A stretch of DNA of 64,000 nt, from the NCBI RefSeq assembly GCF_002288925.2, contig NW_022098022.1, positions 496,001 to 560,000 on the forward strand, given 5' to 3'. This DNA comes from Delphinapterus leucas. Taxonomy: Eukaryota > Chordata > Mammalia > Artiodactyla > Monodontidae. Below, one piece after another: positions 22,801 to 35,445 of this stretch. Numbering within the stretch: position 1 is the first letter of the stretch; each line of letters starts with the position of its first letter. The position numbers and the translations under genes were made by a program. The notes under the pieces are model-generated. The model did not search any database and was not told where the DNA came from. It worked only from the letters and a program-made list of their open reading frames with translations.

Positions 22801-23993
22801 AAAGTACATTTCACTTGACTGAGCTGCCATCTTTGCCAGACTGTATCCGAACGATGGGAAGATGGAATGGCCTGGCTTCGGAACTGCTCAGGTTGACCCT
22901 TGGGTCCTATTTTAGGCACAAACTATGTACGTGACCAAAGCAGGAATCTAAAAATAATTTTGAAATAATTAAACTGTGAACAAAGATATCTAAGAGAAAA
23001 ACTGGCTGTGGGACAGAAATACATTTCCATCATGGTTATATCTTTCCTTTTATTCTCAAGTTAAATTTGGCAGAGAAATGGCCAAAAAATCCTTCCACTG
23101 AAGAAAAAGTTATATCTTAAATAAATTTCATATTTTATTCTTTTAAATTATATTCAAATATTATATAGTTTACAAAAATTTGAGTTGTCTCATGAAACAC
23201 TGATTTGGTCCACCAAAATTTATCGATATAATTTCTCTTCTACTCCTTTGTTTACATCATAATTGTGGGATAAGAAGAACCTAGGCAAGGGCAGCAAACA
23301 GGAAGTTCTACCCACATAAAAATTCCGATGAAAACCAAACCAACTCCCTCACGCTCCCCCCAGAGAGGTGAAGTATATTAAATTTTCTTTTAAGCTCACT
23401 GGAAAATTTCCATTCTGTCCACTTTCATTTATTTTGGGCCATGGATGTGCACGTTTATTTTTATGGTTGGTTACGTGCATGCTGCCCAGCAAACAGCCTG
23501 CCGTACTAACGTCAGTGCAAAAGCACAGTGCTGAAGAGCTGCCCCAACTCTGTTTTTACTCCAGTAGCAACCAGTTAGTACATAAGGTTTGGAGGCATGT
23601 GGAAAGGCTGTATGAAAACCTGTACACTGACAAAGTACATGCTTCTGCAAAGATGGTATTCTGCCCAGTAAGTCAGAAACAATTAAAATAAAGGTCTTGC
23701 CCCCTACAGTTTTGAATGAAACATTCAAGAATATCAAAGGAAAGGACCACGTGTTTTGATATTTCAATAAAGTGAGTGAAGGGAGCATCTACTGAGTTCA
23801 GAGCTAGAGACTCGCCCATCACCTGAACCAAAGGGCAGCCCTTGAATTGCCCTGGATGGAGGGTAGGAAACATTAACAGGTGCATGAGAACCGGGGTTCC
23901 ACACCATCACATGGTTCTGGAATCTCCTCCATTTATGACCTCTGACATTTGTCTTTGTTAATCAATATCTGTAAACCCTATGTAACACAGGTG
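19846..23993. other. Unique DNA, no gene supported
   Basis: The stretch 20640-21490 is less AT-rich than its neighbours, with scattered CpGs and a 73-codon open frame at 20806-21027, but it has no domain, splice signals or codon bias that I can defend. A 107-codon frame at 23368-23691 (+) overlaps an equal-sized one on the other strand, typical of chance. A local 18-bp imperfect duplication ('ctttatacagaaagaaac') lies at about 22265-22300. Confidence 0.4.
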
Positions 23994-24008
23994 AGAAGAG
24001 CTATAGTG

Positions 24009-24568
24009 TAATTCAAAAAGATACAGGCACCTCTATGTTCATAGCAGCACTCTTCACAACAGCCAAGACATGGAAATAACCTAAATGTCCATCAACAGAC
24101 GAATGGATAAAGAAGATGTGGTACATATATCAATATATACAATGGAATACTACTCAGCCATAAAAAAATAATGAAATAATGCCATTTGCAGCAACATGGA
24201 TGGACCTAGAGATGATCATACTAAGTGAAGTAAGTCAGAAAGAGAAAGGCAAATACCATATGATATCACTTATATGTGGAATCTAAAATATGACACAAAT
24301 GAACTTATCTACGAAACAGACTCACAGACTAGGGGAGGGATGGAGTGGGAGTTTGCAGATGCAAATGATTATATAGAGAATGGATAAACAACAAGGTCCT
24401 ACTGTAGAGCACAGGGAACTATATTCAATATCCTGTGATAAACCAAAATGGAAAAGAACATGAAAAAGAAGGCATATGCATGTATTAACTGAATCACTTT
24501 GCTGTATAGCAGAAATTAACACAATGTTGTACATCAACTGTACGTCAAGAAAAAAAAGAAAAAAAAAA
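24009..24568 (+). mobile_element. 5'-truncated L1, 3' end only
   Basis: Begins within the last part of ORF2 (attcaaaaagatacaggcacc..., tggaataccactcagcc), continues through the 3'UTR ('tgacacaaatgaacttatctacgaaacag', 'ttaacacaatgttgtacatcaactg') and ends in an A-rich tail at about 24548-24568. The flanks 'agaagagctatagtg' (23994-24008) and 'agaagagctacagtg' (24569-24583) are a target-site duplication with one mismatch. Confidence 0.93.
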
Positions 24569-24583
24569 AGAAGAGCTACAGTG

Positions 24584-27499
24584 AAGTGGGTTGGCGAACA
24601 GATAAAGGGGTCTCAAAGTGGAAATAGTAATAATGGCCCACACCATCCCCTTCCCATCCACTTCCGTATCCATACATTTTCATCTGTATTTGGAACTATA
24701 ACAGATAAAGAAATGGATAAAGAATAAAGACCAATAAGTGAATGCCTTTAAAATTTTAACCCCCCCCAAAAAAATTTTAACCCCCAAATATCAGAGAAAC
24801 CAACTCTGCTATGCTCATCACTGAAGGGAATCTTTAGGTCTGTGGTAATTTATAACAGATAAATGCAAGAGAAAGTCACATTATAAAAATAATAAAATAT
24901 GTGACTCAGGGTCTCACTTAATATTCTTACTCACCTGGGGTCCTGAAAAAAAAAGGAAAACCATTTTGATAAACAGATGTTGAATGGTCTCAGTGGAAAA
25001 TGATTGAAGGCTTGCACCATGTAATTATTATAAAATACCACACATCTGGTACAAAGTTTGGCCTTAAATCAAAAGTCATTTAGGACAAAATGAGCAAGGA
25101 GACTTCTGGCCTCATGAAAGTCCGAGCTTGTAGCTTATAGGATGATTTCAACTTTACTCTAAATTCTCTCTTTACTGAGTGTAATTTATTTCATGACTGA
25201 ACAGCACGTTTCTCCAAACCACCAACCAAATAATTAGGACATTAAAAGTGAACTCTGAGCTATTATTTCAGAGAAAATATTGTAGTGTAAAATTATACAA
25301 AGCAATCCAGTTCCATGGGAAAAATAAGGAAAGAATGTAGAAGGTTTACAAATGACCTTTTCATTCATGAAAAGCTAAGGTCTCAAAGGAACGCTGGAAT
25401 AACTTGCATATGAGTTTATCACTAATCCATCATCAGGAAAAAACTCTAAGCTGAGAGGACCCTGCTAATGTATTCTGAGTCCACTGGAGCAGAAGCGGCA
25501 ATGTTCTGGCTGTAATATTTCTCTCCATCACTACAGCCATCTGCCCGTCACGGGTCACATCCACTACGTACCATCAGCAGAGTTGCTCCACATTTATATT
25601 TATCAAAAGTCAAATCTTGAAGCTGGTAATGCCTTGCTTTCTTTCCACCTTGAAAGTGCAATGTGAGTCCTAAGTTAATCTGATAAATAAAAGTAACAGG
25701 ATATTACCGCGTAACCCCTTCTAAGTAAGCAACTCTCTCAGAGGAAGCCGTGATTTTAGAGCGGAAAAAAGAAAAACTTTCAGTAACGAAAAAACGCTAG
25801 TAAGAATGAATCCGAAAACTCTTGGAGTTCCCTTAATTAGAAAAGCACAGCTTAGAAAATATGCTTGTATTGTGAATTTTTTAAAGATTCACTTCAAATA
25901 CACAATTTTGCTATTTATTGTACCTTGTTACACTGCTAAATTGTTTCAAGTTTATCCGTCTTCTGAATTTTAGTTTTTTCATCCACAAAGATGTTATCTC
26001 TTAAAAGTACCTTTAATGTTACATGTAATATGCTAGCTTTACAATATCAGCAGTACTTGGAAATAAATGAAATGTGCCTTATTTAGCCGACATACAGTGG
26101 TTTACCGATATACAAACAGAAAAATGTCATTTAAGGAGATGATTAAGAAAAGCATGAGCTTTGTGTCTTAAAGGTTATCCATTTTAGGTCACAGTAATTG
26201 ATCCCAGTCACTTCAAATGTTTAAAACATTCCAAACCCTCAGCCAAATGTTGAAGAAATAACTCTGCCAGAATTTCAGTAGAGAAAATTTTAGAAGGCTG
26301 TTCAAATCCAAAGAAAAGGAAAAATATATATTATTGCTGAAAGTTGTACGTGTGTTCTGCTTTCCAATGAAAACCATAGCCAAATAAGCTTTCATTAAAT
26401 TGGAACAAGATGACAAATACTAAAGCTGAAATGCATACAGTAAATTGAAACATTAAACATTACATAAGGTCTCTAACATGTAACAAAAAAATTTCGAGAC
26501 ACAAAGAAAATCTTTTCAGTATCTTAACAGCTGTCTCCTCTTTCCCCCAAGACACACAAATATAAAATAGGTAATGGCCTTTGAAACCAAACTTCAGTTT
26601 CTAAAACAGAAAAGAAGGAATGCTGGTTAATTCAGATATTTCACTACCAAGATGCCACACATGTAGCGATATTTACAGTAGGTGCAAACACAGAGTACCT
26701 GGAGACCCTTTTACCACAGTCAAGTGAAGTGACAGACCGTCAGAGACTCACTCACCATAAACTTCACATTCAGGGCAGTAACTCGTTGTATATAAAACTG
26801 CAAACTGGCAGGCGAGCCATGATCTTCTTGCACAGCAGTTTGGGGTACATTTTCCACCTTCTATGAAGGTTATAACAAAAACTGAACAAGTAGTGCATTT
26901 TACAGCTCAAATGGGCCATGGCATAATACAGAGACTGGTGGTGGGGGAGGGGGGGGAGAACTTGTTTTGCCATAGCCTGTAAGAGCAAAGCAGATTTGCC
27001 AATTTTTCTCTGACCAGGTAGTTGAAATATCACCAATTGCTGATGCCAAGAAAACGCACAGCTAATTTTCACATGCAAAAATATATCCTTGTAGGCAAAT
27101 TGTACCAGTTACGGGAGCACCCTGCTGACTGTAACAGCAAAATGCTAATCCAAAGGGGACCACTGCTACCAGCTCCTGCCCGGTTGCCTTCACGCCAAGG
27201 AAATGCTTAACGTGTTGAGAATTCAGTTAGGAGGTTCTATGAAAATACAAAGTCTCGACTACTTAAAGATGAAAAAGAATTACCAGCTTAAGTATTCTGA
27301 AACAGTGTGTCTACTCATTCCTATCTAAAATATTTTACCAGAAACATTTACACTTATAAGTTGTATTTTAACCAGGGTGTGAATTCGGCATTTGATGTCG
27401 ACTCATTCCTTTAGGTACCTCTTAGCTATTACAGGCTGTATGCCATGATTTATAAGCTTAGTAGTCAACGCATCTCAAACCTGAGATGGTCTTCCTAAA
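24584..27499. other. Unique AT-rich DNA, no gene supported
   Basis: A small local duplication 'aaaattttaaccccc' occurs at about 24750-24785. No recognisable repeat family or exon. Open frames at 26213-26416 and 26770-27078 (both -) and 27022-27210 (+) lack protein features. Confidence 0.4.
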
Positions 27500-27663
27500 G
27501 TGCACGGGGTAGCTCACTAGCCTGACCGGGCCTGTATTTATCCATCATAAAACCAAGTCCGGGGCTGTGCATGGTGTAAACATTAGTAGGCGATCGATAA
27601 ATACTTGCTGGATGATGCTCAGTGAATAGAACTCAACTGAACTGAACTGAACTGAAGTGAAGT
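27500..27663 (+). repeat. L2-like 3' end grading into (ACTGA)n
   Basis: 'gtaggcgatcgataaatacttgctggatgatg' matches the L2 3' end (tag-gtgctcaataaat-type). It is followed at 27631-27663 by a short pentanucleotide array, 'actga' repeated with decay to 'agtga'. The array may have grown from the natural terminal tandem tail of L2. Confidence 0.55.
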
Positions 27664-28213
27664 GTGGGCAACTCTCCATTTTAACTCCCAAATGACAGGC
27701 CAAGTCTTTGGACTTATTCTGTATAAGACCCAAGGTGTTGCCATGTTCTAAGAGGAACTTACCAAATGCTTTCTGATGCTAATGTAATGACGTCTTCTTA
27801 CCCTAAAGAGAGAAACCTAGCTCTCACCACAGATGTATCAGCTATTAGCTAAATAAAAACTGAAAATGTAACATTTTACCTTTCCTCCAACTTGCCATGG
27901 CTTCAATAACCACATTTCAGGTCTTCACCAATCAAGAATGGAGACTTTATTAACTCCTCTTTGCGTGTGGTTTGTTGCCAGGAATTCAGTACAGTGAGAC
28001 ATAACTACATGTGAGACACTTACACGTTTCTTTGCCCCTTTTCCCCCTCACACTCAGTCAAGTTTAAGTCAGCTAATACTAACTGGATAGGCAGTCAACA
28101 ACCACTAAATTTCTACTACGTGCAGTAATAACAGCACCACTGAGAGAGGAATACATAGAGGAAAGCTGCGGTAATTGTCTGTCAATTGTAACATCAATGA
28201 TCCCAGGAGAGGT

Positions 28214-28214
<1 letters not shown>
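27664..28214. other. Unique DNA
   Basis: Nothing recognised. Confidence 0.45.

Positions 28215-28258
<44 letters not shown>
28215..28258. repeat. (GT)n microsatellite
   Basis: Pure array of 22 GT units. It explains the Cys-Val and Thr-His runs in overlapping reading frames on both strands. Confidence 0.97.
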
Positions 28259-28260
<2 letters not shown>

Positions 28261-28389
28261 CTCCCTGCCACTGTCCCTGCTGTCCTTCTCTCCAGAGTGA
28301 TAAGCATTTGACCCATAGCCTAATACCTGTCCAGGATCTGGAATCAATTTCACCCTCAGTAAAAAACAAAAAACACAACCAAAACACAA

Positions 28390-28411
28390 CCCCCCCCTCC
28401 CCCCCCCCCCC
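28390..28411. repeat. Poly-C tract
   Basis: About 21 C residues with a single T interruption, preceded by an A/C-rich stretch. Homopolymers of this kind are prone to length change and to sequencing error. Confidence 0.9.
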
Positions 28412-28501
28412 GAAAATCTCAATGTGCTCTAGTTTCATACGTAGAGGCTTCAGTGATGTGTCCTTCATACCAGGGCCAACCTTGCATTTCACTTTATAGT
28501 A

Positions 28502-29175
28502 TAGGCAGACCTCGTTTTATTGCACTTCGCTTTATGGCGTTTTCCACAAATGGAAGGTTTGTGGCAACGTTGCATGGAGCAAGACTATTGGTGCCATTTT
28601 TCCAACAGAATTTGCTCACTTTATCTCTATGTGTCACATTCCGATAAACCGCCCAATGCTTTAAACGTTTTCATTATTATTATTTCTGTTACGGGGATCT
28701 ATGATCAGTGATCTTCGATGTTACTATTATAACTGTTTTGGCATTTTTTAGTAATACTGTATTTTTTTTTTTTTTTTTTTGTGGTATGCGGGCCTCTCAC
28801 TGCTGTGGCCTCTCCCGTTGCGGAGCACAGGCTCTGGACGCGCAGGCTCAGCGGCCATGGCTCACGGGCCCAGCTGCTCCGCGGCACGTGGGATCTTCCC
28901 GGACCGGGGCACGAACCCGCGTCCCCTGCATCGGCAGGCGGACTCTCAACCACTGTGCCACCAGGGAAGCCCAGTAATACTGTATTTTAAAATTCAGGTA
29001 TGTACATTGTTTTTATAGACATAATGCTATTGCACGTTTAATAGACTACAGTGTAGCATAAACATAACTGTTCGATGCACTGGGAAACCAAAGATGCGTC
29101 TGACTCGCTGCATCGCCATATTCACTTGATGTAGCGGTCTGGAACCGAATCCACAGTATCTCCGAGGTCTGCCTG
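28502..29175 (+). mobile_element. Tigger1-like (pogo/Tc1-mariner) non-autonomous transposon
   Basis: The left end 'taggcagacctcg' (28502) and right end 'cgaggtctgcctg' (to 29175) are inverted repeats, and TA lies on each side (28500-28501 and 29176-29177), the target site of this superfamily. The interior 'ttttattgcacttcgctttatgg' and the right-end 'gtagcggtctggaaccgaatcc' blocks are typical of Tigger1. After removing the nested SINE and its duplication the element is about 450 bp, so it has no transposase: an internally deleted, MITE-like copy. Confidence 0.88.
28766..28972 (-). mobile_element. CHR-type SINE nested in the Tigger1-like element
   Basis: Antisense copy of about 207 bp: polyT, 'gtggtatgcgggcctctcac' at its 3' side, and the tRNA-derived head reading inward from 28972. 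Exact 16-bp target-site duplication 'agtaatactgtatttt' at 28750-28765 and 28973-28988. It retains many CpGs and looks young. Open frames through it are not genes. Confidence 0.96.
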
Positions 29176-29177
29176 TA

Positions 29178-29408
29178 AATGGGTTTCCGCCTTGCTCCTG
29201 AGACAACGATCCCTGTAGCTGGAGTCACTGTATTTGAATTTCTATTTTCACAGACTGTCCAGCGCACCAGTTTCTCCAGGACTAAAAGTCCTTCTTTAGT
29301 ATTGAATCCCACACTTCCTAAAGCCTGCTCATGGGTTACCGTACATAAGCTCCTAAATGAAGTCACAGGTGGCCCGGTGTGCAGTTCCACTTAGAGGAAG
29401 CGGAGTAC
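29178..29408. other. Unique DNA
   Basis: Nothing recognised, despite open frames on both strands. Confidence 0.4.
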
Positions 29409-29572
29409 AAGTCTGCAACAGCGCTTCTCAAGATGTGGTCTCCAGGGCAGCCTCGGCAGCAGATGCTCAAGCCCCAGCCCAGACCTACTGAATGGAGGCT
29501 GGGGGGATGGGCTCAGCTTTAGCATCCCTCCCGGGGAATCGCAAGCTCCCTGAAGTTTGAGAACATTGTTTA
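29409..29572 (+). mobile_element. MER5A-like hAT transposon relic
   Basis: The left 'cagcgcttctcaagatgtggtct' and right 'aagtttgagaacattgttt' ends are the imperfect terminal inverted repeats of MER5-type elements. The interior 'ccccagcccagacctactgaat' is the diagnostic core. Non-autonomous. Confidence 0.75.
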
Positions 29573-29589
29573 GGGTCAGGGTTTGCCTG

Positions 29590-29725
29590 TGTTTGACCTC
29601 TAGCCCTGGGCAAGCACTCTTCTAACCTTTCTGTAGCCTTGGAGAAGTCATCTATAAAGTGGAGATAAAATACACATCTTAGGGTTAGAACAAATGCTTC
29701 ATGTGGTCCCAGGGACACACTCGGG
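29590..29725 (+). repeat. MIR fragment
   Basis: 'gacctctagccctgggcaagcac' ... 'aacctttctgtagccttgg' ... 'catctataaagtggagataaaatacacatcttagggtt' follow MIR order. Diverged. Confidence 0.65.
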
Positions 29726-30239
29726 GCTCAACTATGTCGTCCGCTCCTAGACTCTCCGTTCATTCCCTTGTTCTGCTCTCCCCTCATCACCCCTTATTTA
29801 AAAGTGTTAATGTCAAAACGACTTGCTACGTGTCTTCATAGTCTGCTTGTTGTTTTTCTCAGATTGAGTCAGGGTCTCAGTGGGGTCTCATTTCCAGTCT
29901 AGATCCATCTAGGTTTCCTGCCTCCTTACACAGTTAACTCTTCTTAATTCCTAACACACAATGATGTGCACGGTTGCATTTGACTATACGTGTGATTTCA
30001 TGATTCCTTTATTATTAATCTCATGCTTTTTCATTTGTACTGTATATTGACAGGAAAGATTTGTTTCTTTTATAAAATCCAACCTAAACTAAGTTGGATT
30101 CAAAAGAAGCCATAGACAAATACAAAATCTTCTTTTGGTAAAAATGTCTAAATAAAGGATTTTACAGGAAATCCATAATCAATCTGAGATGATTTATGTT
30201 AACTAAAAAATGCAGAGTAATTATGATAATCCCTGTTTT

Positions 30240-30425
30240 TGCTTGCTTACCTGGTGCCAGCCTCTGTTGCTATCCTTTGACATAGATATTATTGTCCCAT
30301 TTAGCGGGTAAAGAAACAGGGGCGCAGAGGACTTTAACAACCAGATGACAGTCTCATAGTCATAAGTGGCAGAATTCAAACTCAGGGCTGTCTGACTCCA
30401 AAGACTGTATTCTTTTACTGCCTCT
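30240..30425 (-). repeat. MIR SINE, antisense
   Basis: In order: 'attattgtcccatttagcgggtaaagaaacaggggc', 'gcagaggactttaacaaccagatgacag', 'aagtggcagaattcaaactcagg', 'ctgtctgactcc'. This is the reverse complement of the MIR core plus its tRNA-related region. Confidence 0.88.
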
Positions 30426-33400
30426 AGAAATATAAGGCTTCATCATAATAGTGAAATTTCACCTAGACCGCCACACTCCACAAAGATGTGGATAAACTGG
30501 ATGCAAGCCAGAGATAAATCCAGGTGATGAAAGGAATAGAATGAATGAGTAACGAGAAAAATGAGAAAAAAATCCAAATGTGCTTAGGTTGAGGAAGAAA
30601 GTGAAATATGACATAACTGTTATGGAGCAAAATGGAATCATTGTAATGATTTAAAACAGCATAGTCTACGGAGAGAGAATGAGCTGATTCTACGAAAAGA
30701 AAATTTCAGGCAAAATCTTTCATAACCACCCCAAAACAATTTTATCTTGAAGAACTTCTGGATTTTAGCCACTTTAGGAAAGAGTGAAAAATTATCACCT
30801 GGGGCATTTCAGATAATCCAGACAAATGTGAAATAAAATAATTCTGCCGAGGCAGAGAGAAACCGAATGACCTCTCGGTTCTTGTCAAACTTTAATTTTT
30901 ATGTTTTATAAATAAAACATTTTTATTTTTTAAAAGTATATGCATTTATTCTTCAAGGCTCTTGGGTCTCCTGGCTAAATAACACATTTCTAACCTTGAA
31001 TGTTTTAATTTCCCTTTTAATGCGCTTTGTAAGTAAACAACCCCCAAGATGCATAAAGAAAGCAACAACTAAACTAAGTATTTTAAGCATAATATTTCAG
31101 ATGAAAAGGAGGTTTGAATGTTCTTGGTCTAATTAGACTTATTAGATAGTGCATTAATTTAGTACTTTTATTCTACATATTTAGCCATGAGGGCAAAATT
31201 CTACCCGTGATTTTAATTTTTTAATCCCCTATTAATTAATACACCCCCAAAGGGATTTTCAATCTTTTAATTTTACTTTTACTTTTGTGGTAACAAACAT
31301 CAGTTGTGATAACATGTTGGAAGTTTCCAGCCAAAGCTGCTAATGGGTTAATTTTCTGAAAGAACCAGACTGTATAAGGGGCTCAGTGTTATCCTTAAAA
31401 TGCTTAGTATATCCGTTTGTTTCAGGTGTCATATCAGGGACAAATCAATGTGTTAAAAAGTGTCTGATAATATTGTTGAGGGATTAATCTCACAGACTAG
31501 ATCGTCAGCACGATTATCTTTAGCACTGTGTGAGCACACAGTTCCATTTTAAGCATAAAAAGCCTTCTAATGCCAAACTAGGAGAACCTATGTTTTGAAT
31601 GATCTGCCACCATTCAATATTTAATCCTGCAAGTGAAGTCACTACAGGGATATAGCGAAGTAAGAAGATGAATGAATCGTGACCTCAAACTTGCAAAAGG
31701 ACAACCCAAACAATTTATCTTTCTGGCCTGTATGGCATTTTTTTATCCAATATTCCTATCATTTCTCCTCAGTCGGGGAATTGTCGATTGATCAATGTCA
31801 CATTAGCAAATACTTGAAGTGAGAGCTGGGAATTTAGGCAACCCACTGTTTATGCTTTAAGAATATTCTGGTTCAATTTAGTTTACCTGAAGTCTAAAAT
31901 CAAGGACTCGTAATTAAAAATCAATTTAGTTCTCTAGACTACATTTTTAAGCTACCGCGGAAAGGATGACATAAAATAATCCAGTGTCTATGAAAAATGA
32001 AAAAGATAAACGATGAAAACAAAAAACTTAGAACTTCATGCCTCAGAGCTCACACAGAATTATTTGAAATTATACAGCTCTCAATTGCAATAAAACCGCA
32101 CTTCAGTTATTAAGAGGATATATTCCACCCCGATTCATTGGTTAATTGCTTATCACCACATCACTCTGGCACGCGATCGTATGTTTGGCACAAGTAGAGC
32201 GAACCCGATGCATATAGGTGGTCAGTGCATATTTATATAACTTTCTGCTTCTGTATGCACACATGCTTCAGTTGTGCAAGCATAATTTTGTTTTTATAGT
32301 GAAGTGGAGGGGGCGGTGAGGAGACACAGGGTAGATAAACGTACTCTTCTCTGCTCCTAATTAAAATCCCTGTAACAGAAAAACATTCTCAGATTTCTTC
32401 CCCAGAGAAATAAATATAAACTAGGCAGCAAAAGAAACCAATGAGCTGTTCCATAAGAAGTTACAGGCCAAGCGTGTGGCTCTTGTACAGAACTTAAATG
32501 TATTGGTGACCTTCCTAAGTAACTACCCTGTAGGTCTTCAAATAGCCCAAGGGTGGTGTTTGTTTTCTTCTATTAACTAAATTTTGTTTTGAATCACCAT
32601 GTGCTACCTACAAGTGATTCTTCCCTGGGATTACAACTATAAAATTGTAATTATTCTCTGCCCAAGCGTGTGGTTTCTGGTCAGTGAATAAGAACTCTAA
32701 ATGACTCTTGTGTCATAATATCAAGCTGGTCACATTTCAGTTGGTATCTAATTAAAGCCAATGGTTTTGAGATACGGAAGGGAAACCGTTAACACATGTT
32801 ACAGGTATCATTATTATTATGAACATGCCAGCGATACTCTGTGATAAAGTGCCATTGACTTCCTGCCAGCTCTCATGGATTGGTGACATTTTGTTAACCA
32901 GTCTACTAAAAAAATCTATAACAGGATATTAGATGGTATTTAAAAATAACATCAAGCAAGGGATCAAGTGAAAGGAATCTTGTATCTTAAAAGAGGATAA
33001 CTGCAAAATCCACTAGCTATGTTTGTCAATGTCTACTCTGTGTAATTTAATTATTGTGTTTATTATGAAATTCTAAGATAAAAAGTATCTCCTGGGCAGC
33101 ACACATATGTTAAATAAATCAGACCTGTGCAATGATCATTTCTGTATTTTGATTATATAGTATTTGCGTACATTCCTAGCCACCTCATTTCTGTATGTTA
33201 TTATTTTCCTGCTTTTCATTTTGCTTTTATGTTTGTCTAAAGATGCCTATGTTTATGGCTTGTGAATAGAGCCAGGACCATTCATAGCATGTTGCTTTTT
33301 TGTTTTTAAAATAGTATTAATCCATCAAGTTTTTATGGAAGCAATACAACTCTCTTAGATGACAGGAAATATTGAAGTAAACACTCTCTTTCCTAATGAC

Positions 33401-34800
33401 TTGTCAACAAGTGCAGGGAAATAAGTAGGAAGAGGATTCAGAGGTAAAGATTTAAGTAAACTAATGTGTCGCTTAAAAGGACATTTTCTGTTAGTTATGT
33501 TTAATGATGTGCTGTGTAGAGATGGCGATGGAAATGGATCTCATTAAGAGGAAACACTCTGATGGTATCTTTTATCCCTGAGACAAACTGCCGTTTATTA
33601 TTCTTTATGTCTCTCTCCCCACTGGGTATTTAACTTCCGTCTACACAGACACTCTCACCGATCCTTACAATAAGTGTCTACCCACATTTACTTCCTCTCC
33701 TTTCGATTTTGCACCGCAGAGAGCTCGTCTCATTCACTATTAAACTTCATTTAAAAATAGCCAGGACAGCTTCTTCTGGTTTCTCACTGCTTCCTCACTT
33801 ATCTCCTGCATCTGGAAGACCCACTTCCTCAAGAAATTAATGTCTCTCTTAATTCACACTCTTCAGTCTGTCCCTATTTCTCTGTGGTTCCTCACCTGTG
33901 TCCTTTTCTATTGCCACCCTCACCTCCAAACGTAGGTCTCCCTCTGGACTTGGTGGCTTTCCCCTCCGTCTCCTTCTCCCGGCTCTCCGTACTCTCCGCA
34001 GAGTGATGACTCATGGCTCCACGGGGTCATCTGTCTCCCCAAGTCTGCATTTCCAATCCCCATCTCTCTCTTGAGCACCAGCTCTGCTTTTCCAAAAAAT
34101 GCTGGTTATGGATCAGTGGCTGGACCATGTAGTCAAACACATATTTCAAGTGACATGTAATTAAATCTATGCAAGTTATATTGGGGTGTGAGCTTACCAT
34201 TTATTTCATCTTGCGGAAATGACCTCAGGTTGGGTGGAAAAGTGAAAGATGGTGACTGAATCAACATTTACTGTTTCACAGTTAAAGCTGTTCCACAGAT
34301 TTCAGTTTTTCCCTCTCCCCAGTGATACCAGACGTGTTAATGCCTCTTATTAATTACCTCAACTCTGTATGGTAGAACAGGTGGCTATAATGACAACAGA
34401 GAGAAGCCTTGAGGAAGACTTACCCTTAACTGTTTAAATCCCAAAGCCCTTACACTGAATATGCGAATTTTTAGAAACTTGAGCCAAAAGGACGTAACAG
34501 ATAAAATAGCCATTCAATGTGGTATATCAGTAACTTGAGAAGACTTGTGGTTGGATTACGAGTGAAATGAACTAGAAAGCGGGGAAAACGCTAGTCAGGT
34601 CCCAGTATCCGGAGCATCTCTTTTAAAATGAAGGAACAAAACATTTAAGCAATTTGTTCAACTTATGCCTGAAATTGCTTTAAATTAAATATTATGCCAT
34701 ATATCCCCACTGTATCTCAAAGGTTACTTTTGGGTCCATTTTGTAGAGGAAGAAGCCAATTATAAAAAGGGTAAGTTCAGAAACATAGAGGAAATTTCTA
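30426..34800. other. Repeat-poor, stop-rich AT-rich block
   Basis: About 4.4 kb in which I recognise no SINE, LINE, LTR or DNA transposon apart from doubtful scraps. From 30642 to beyond 35000 no frame stays open for 60 codons. Homeodomain-type TAATTA/ATTAAT motifs are frequent (for example around 31130, 31230, 31910, 32360 and 32745). Not coding. It could hold conserved non-coding elements, but the sequence alone cannot show conservation. Confidence 0.4.
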
Positions 34801-34804
34801 CTGC

Positions 34805-34860
34805 CTTAGCCAATAAACATTTATTAAGTGCCAACTGTATGCAGGGTGGTGCCAATTATT
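34805..34860 (-). repeat. L2/MIR-type tail relic, antisense
   Basis: 'caataaacatttattaagtgccaactgtatgcagg' resembles the antisense of an ancient '...tcaataaatgttt' 3' end. Short and uncertain. Confidence 0.35.
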
Positions 34861-35109
34861 TCTTTCATGTAGAGAGTTTCCCATTCATTTATCCCTGTCA
34901 TTTATAAACAGAGTAAACAGAGAATACAGTACATTGAAATTGACCTTTGAATAAAAGATGCTACAAGCTAAATGATCATTAAATGCCATTAAATTTATTG
35001 AATCTACTCAGTTACTGAAAATGAATGTTGCCTTTTAATTGTGCACAGTCTGGGTAGTGAGGCAACATGGGTGCGCCATCATTTCTAACAGCTCTGCAGC
35101 CACGTTACT

Positions 35110-35205
35110 ATGATGGAAGCCTCCTAGGAGCAGAGGCCAGTGTCTTATGTGACCGTGTCTATTCAGGGCCTGACAGTGGGCACTCAACAATTATTTGATG
35201 AGAAA
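35110..35205 (+). repeat. L2 3' end fragment
   Basis: 'cctaggagcagaggccagtgtcttatgtgacc' ... 'cagggcctgacagtgggcactcaacaattatttgatga' follows the L2 3' region in sense. Confidence 0.6.
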
Positions 35206-35227
35206 AATATGTAAGTGGAGCGAGTCC

Positions 35228-35445
35228 TGTTGGAATCGTTAGGACATCTGGGTTTGATTTTAACCTCTGAGATTTAATAGATGTGCAACTTTGTACAAGT
35301 TAATTAACTTCTCTACAACTCGGTTCCTATCTATAGAAGAAGATTCCTCCTTCTTACCCATGGGCATGGTCATAGCTTCAAGGGATGGTGAAATAATATG
35401 TGAAAATCTCTGAAAATGGAAGAATAGCTCACAGAGGCAGATATG
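35228..35445 (+). repeat. MIR SINE
   Basis: 'tctgggtttgattttaacc', 'gtgcaactttgtacaagttaattaacttctctacaactcggtt' and the 3' part 'atggtgaaataatatgtgaaaatctctg' are in MIR order, diverged. Confidence 0.75.

Noticed and set aside
23368..23788. 107- and 105-codon frames on opposite strands
   Set aside because: Overlapping frames of equal length on both strands without any motif are expected by chance.
28705..29018. Several overlapping frames with similar peptides, repeated at 39.1, 44.6 and 58.8 kb
   Set aside because: The repeated peptides come from the CHR-type SINE consensus in different frames, not from a gene family.
33085..33125. U6 snRNA-like 'gggcagcacacatatgttaaa'
   Set aside because: Similarity covers only about 20 nt; the rest of the U6 sequence and its terminal T run are absent.
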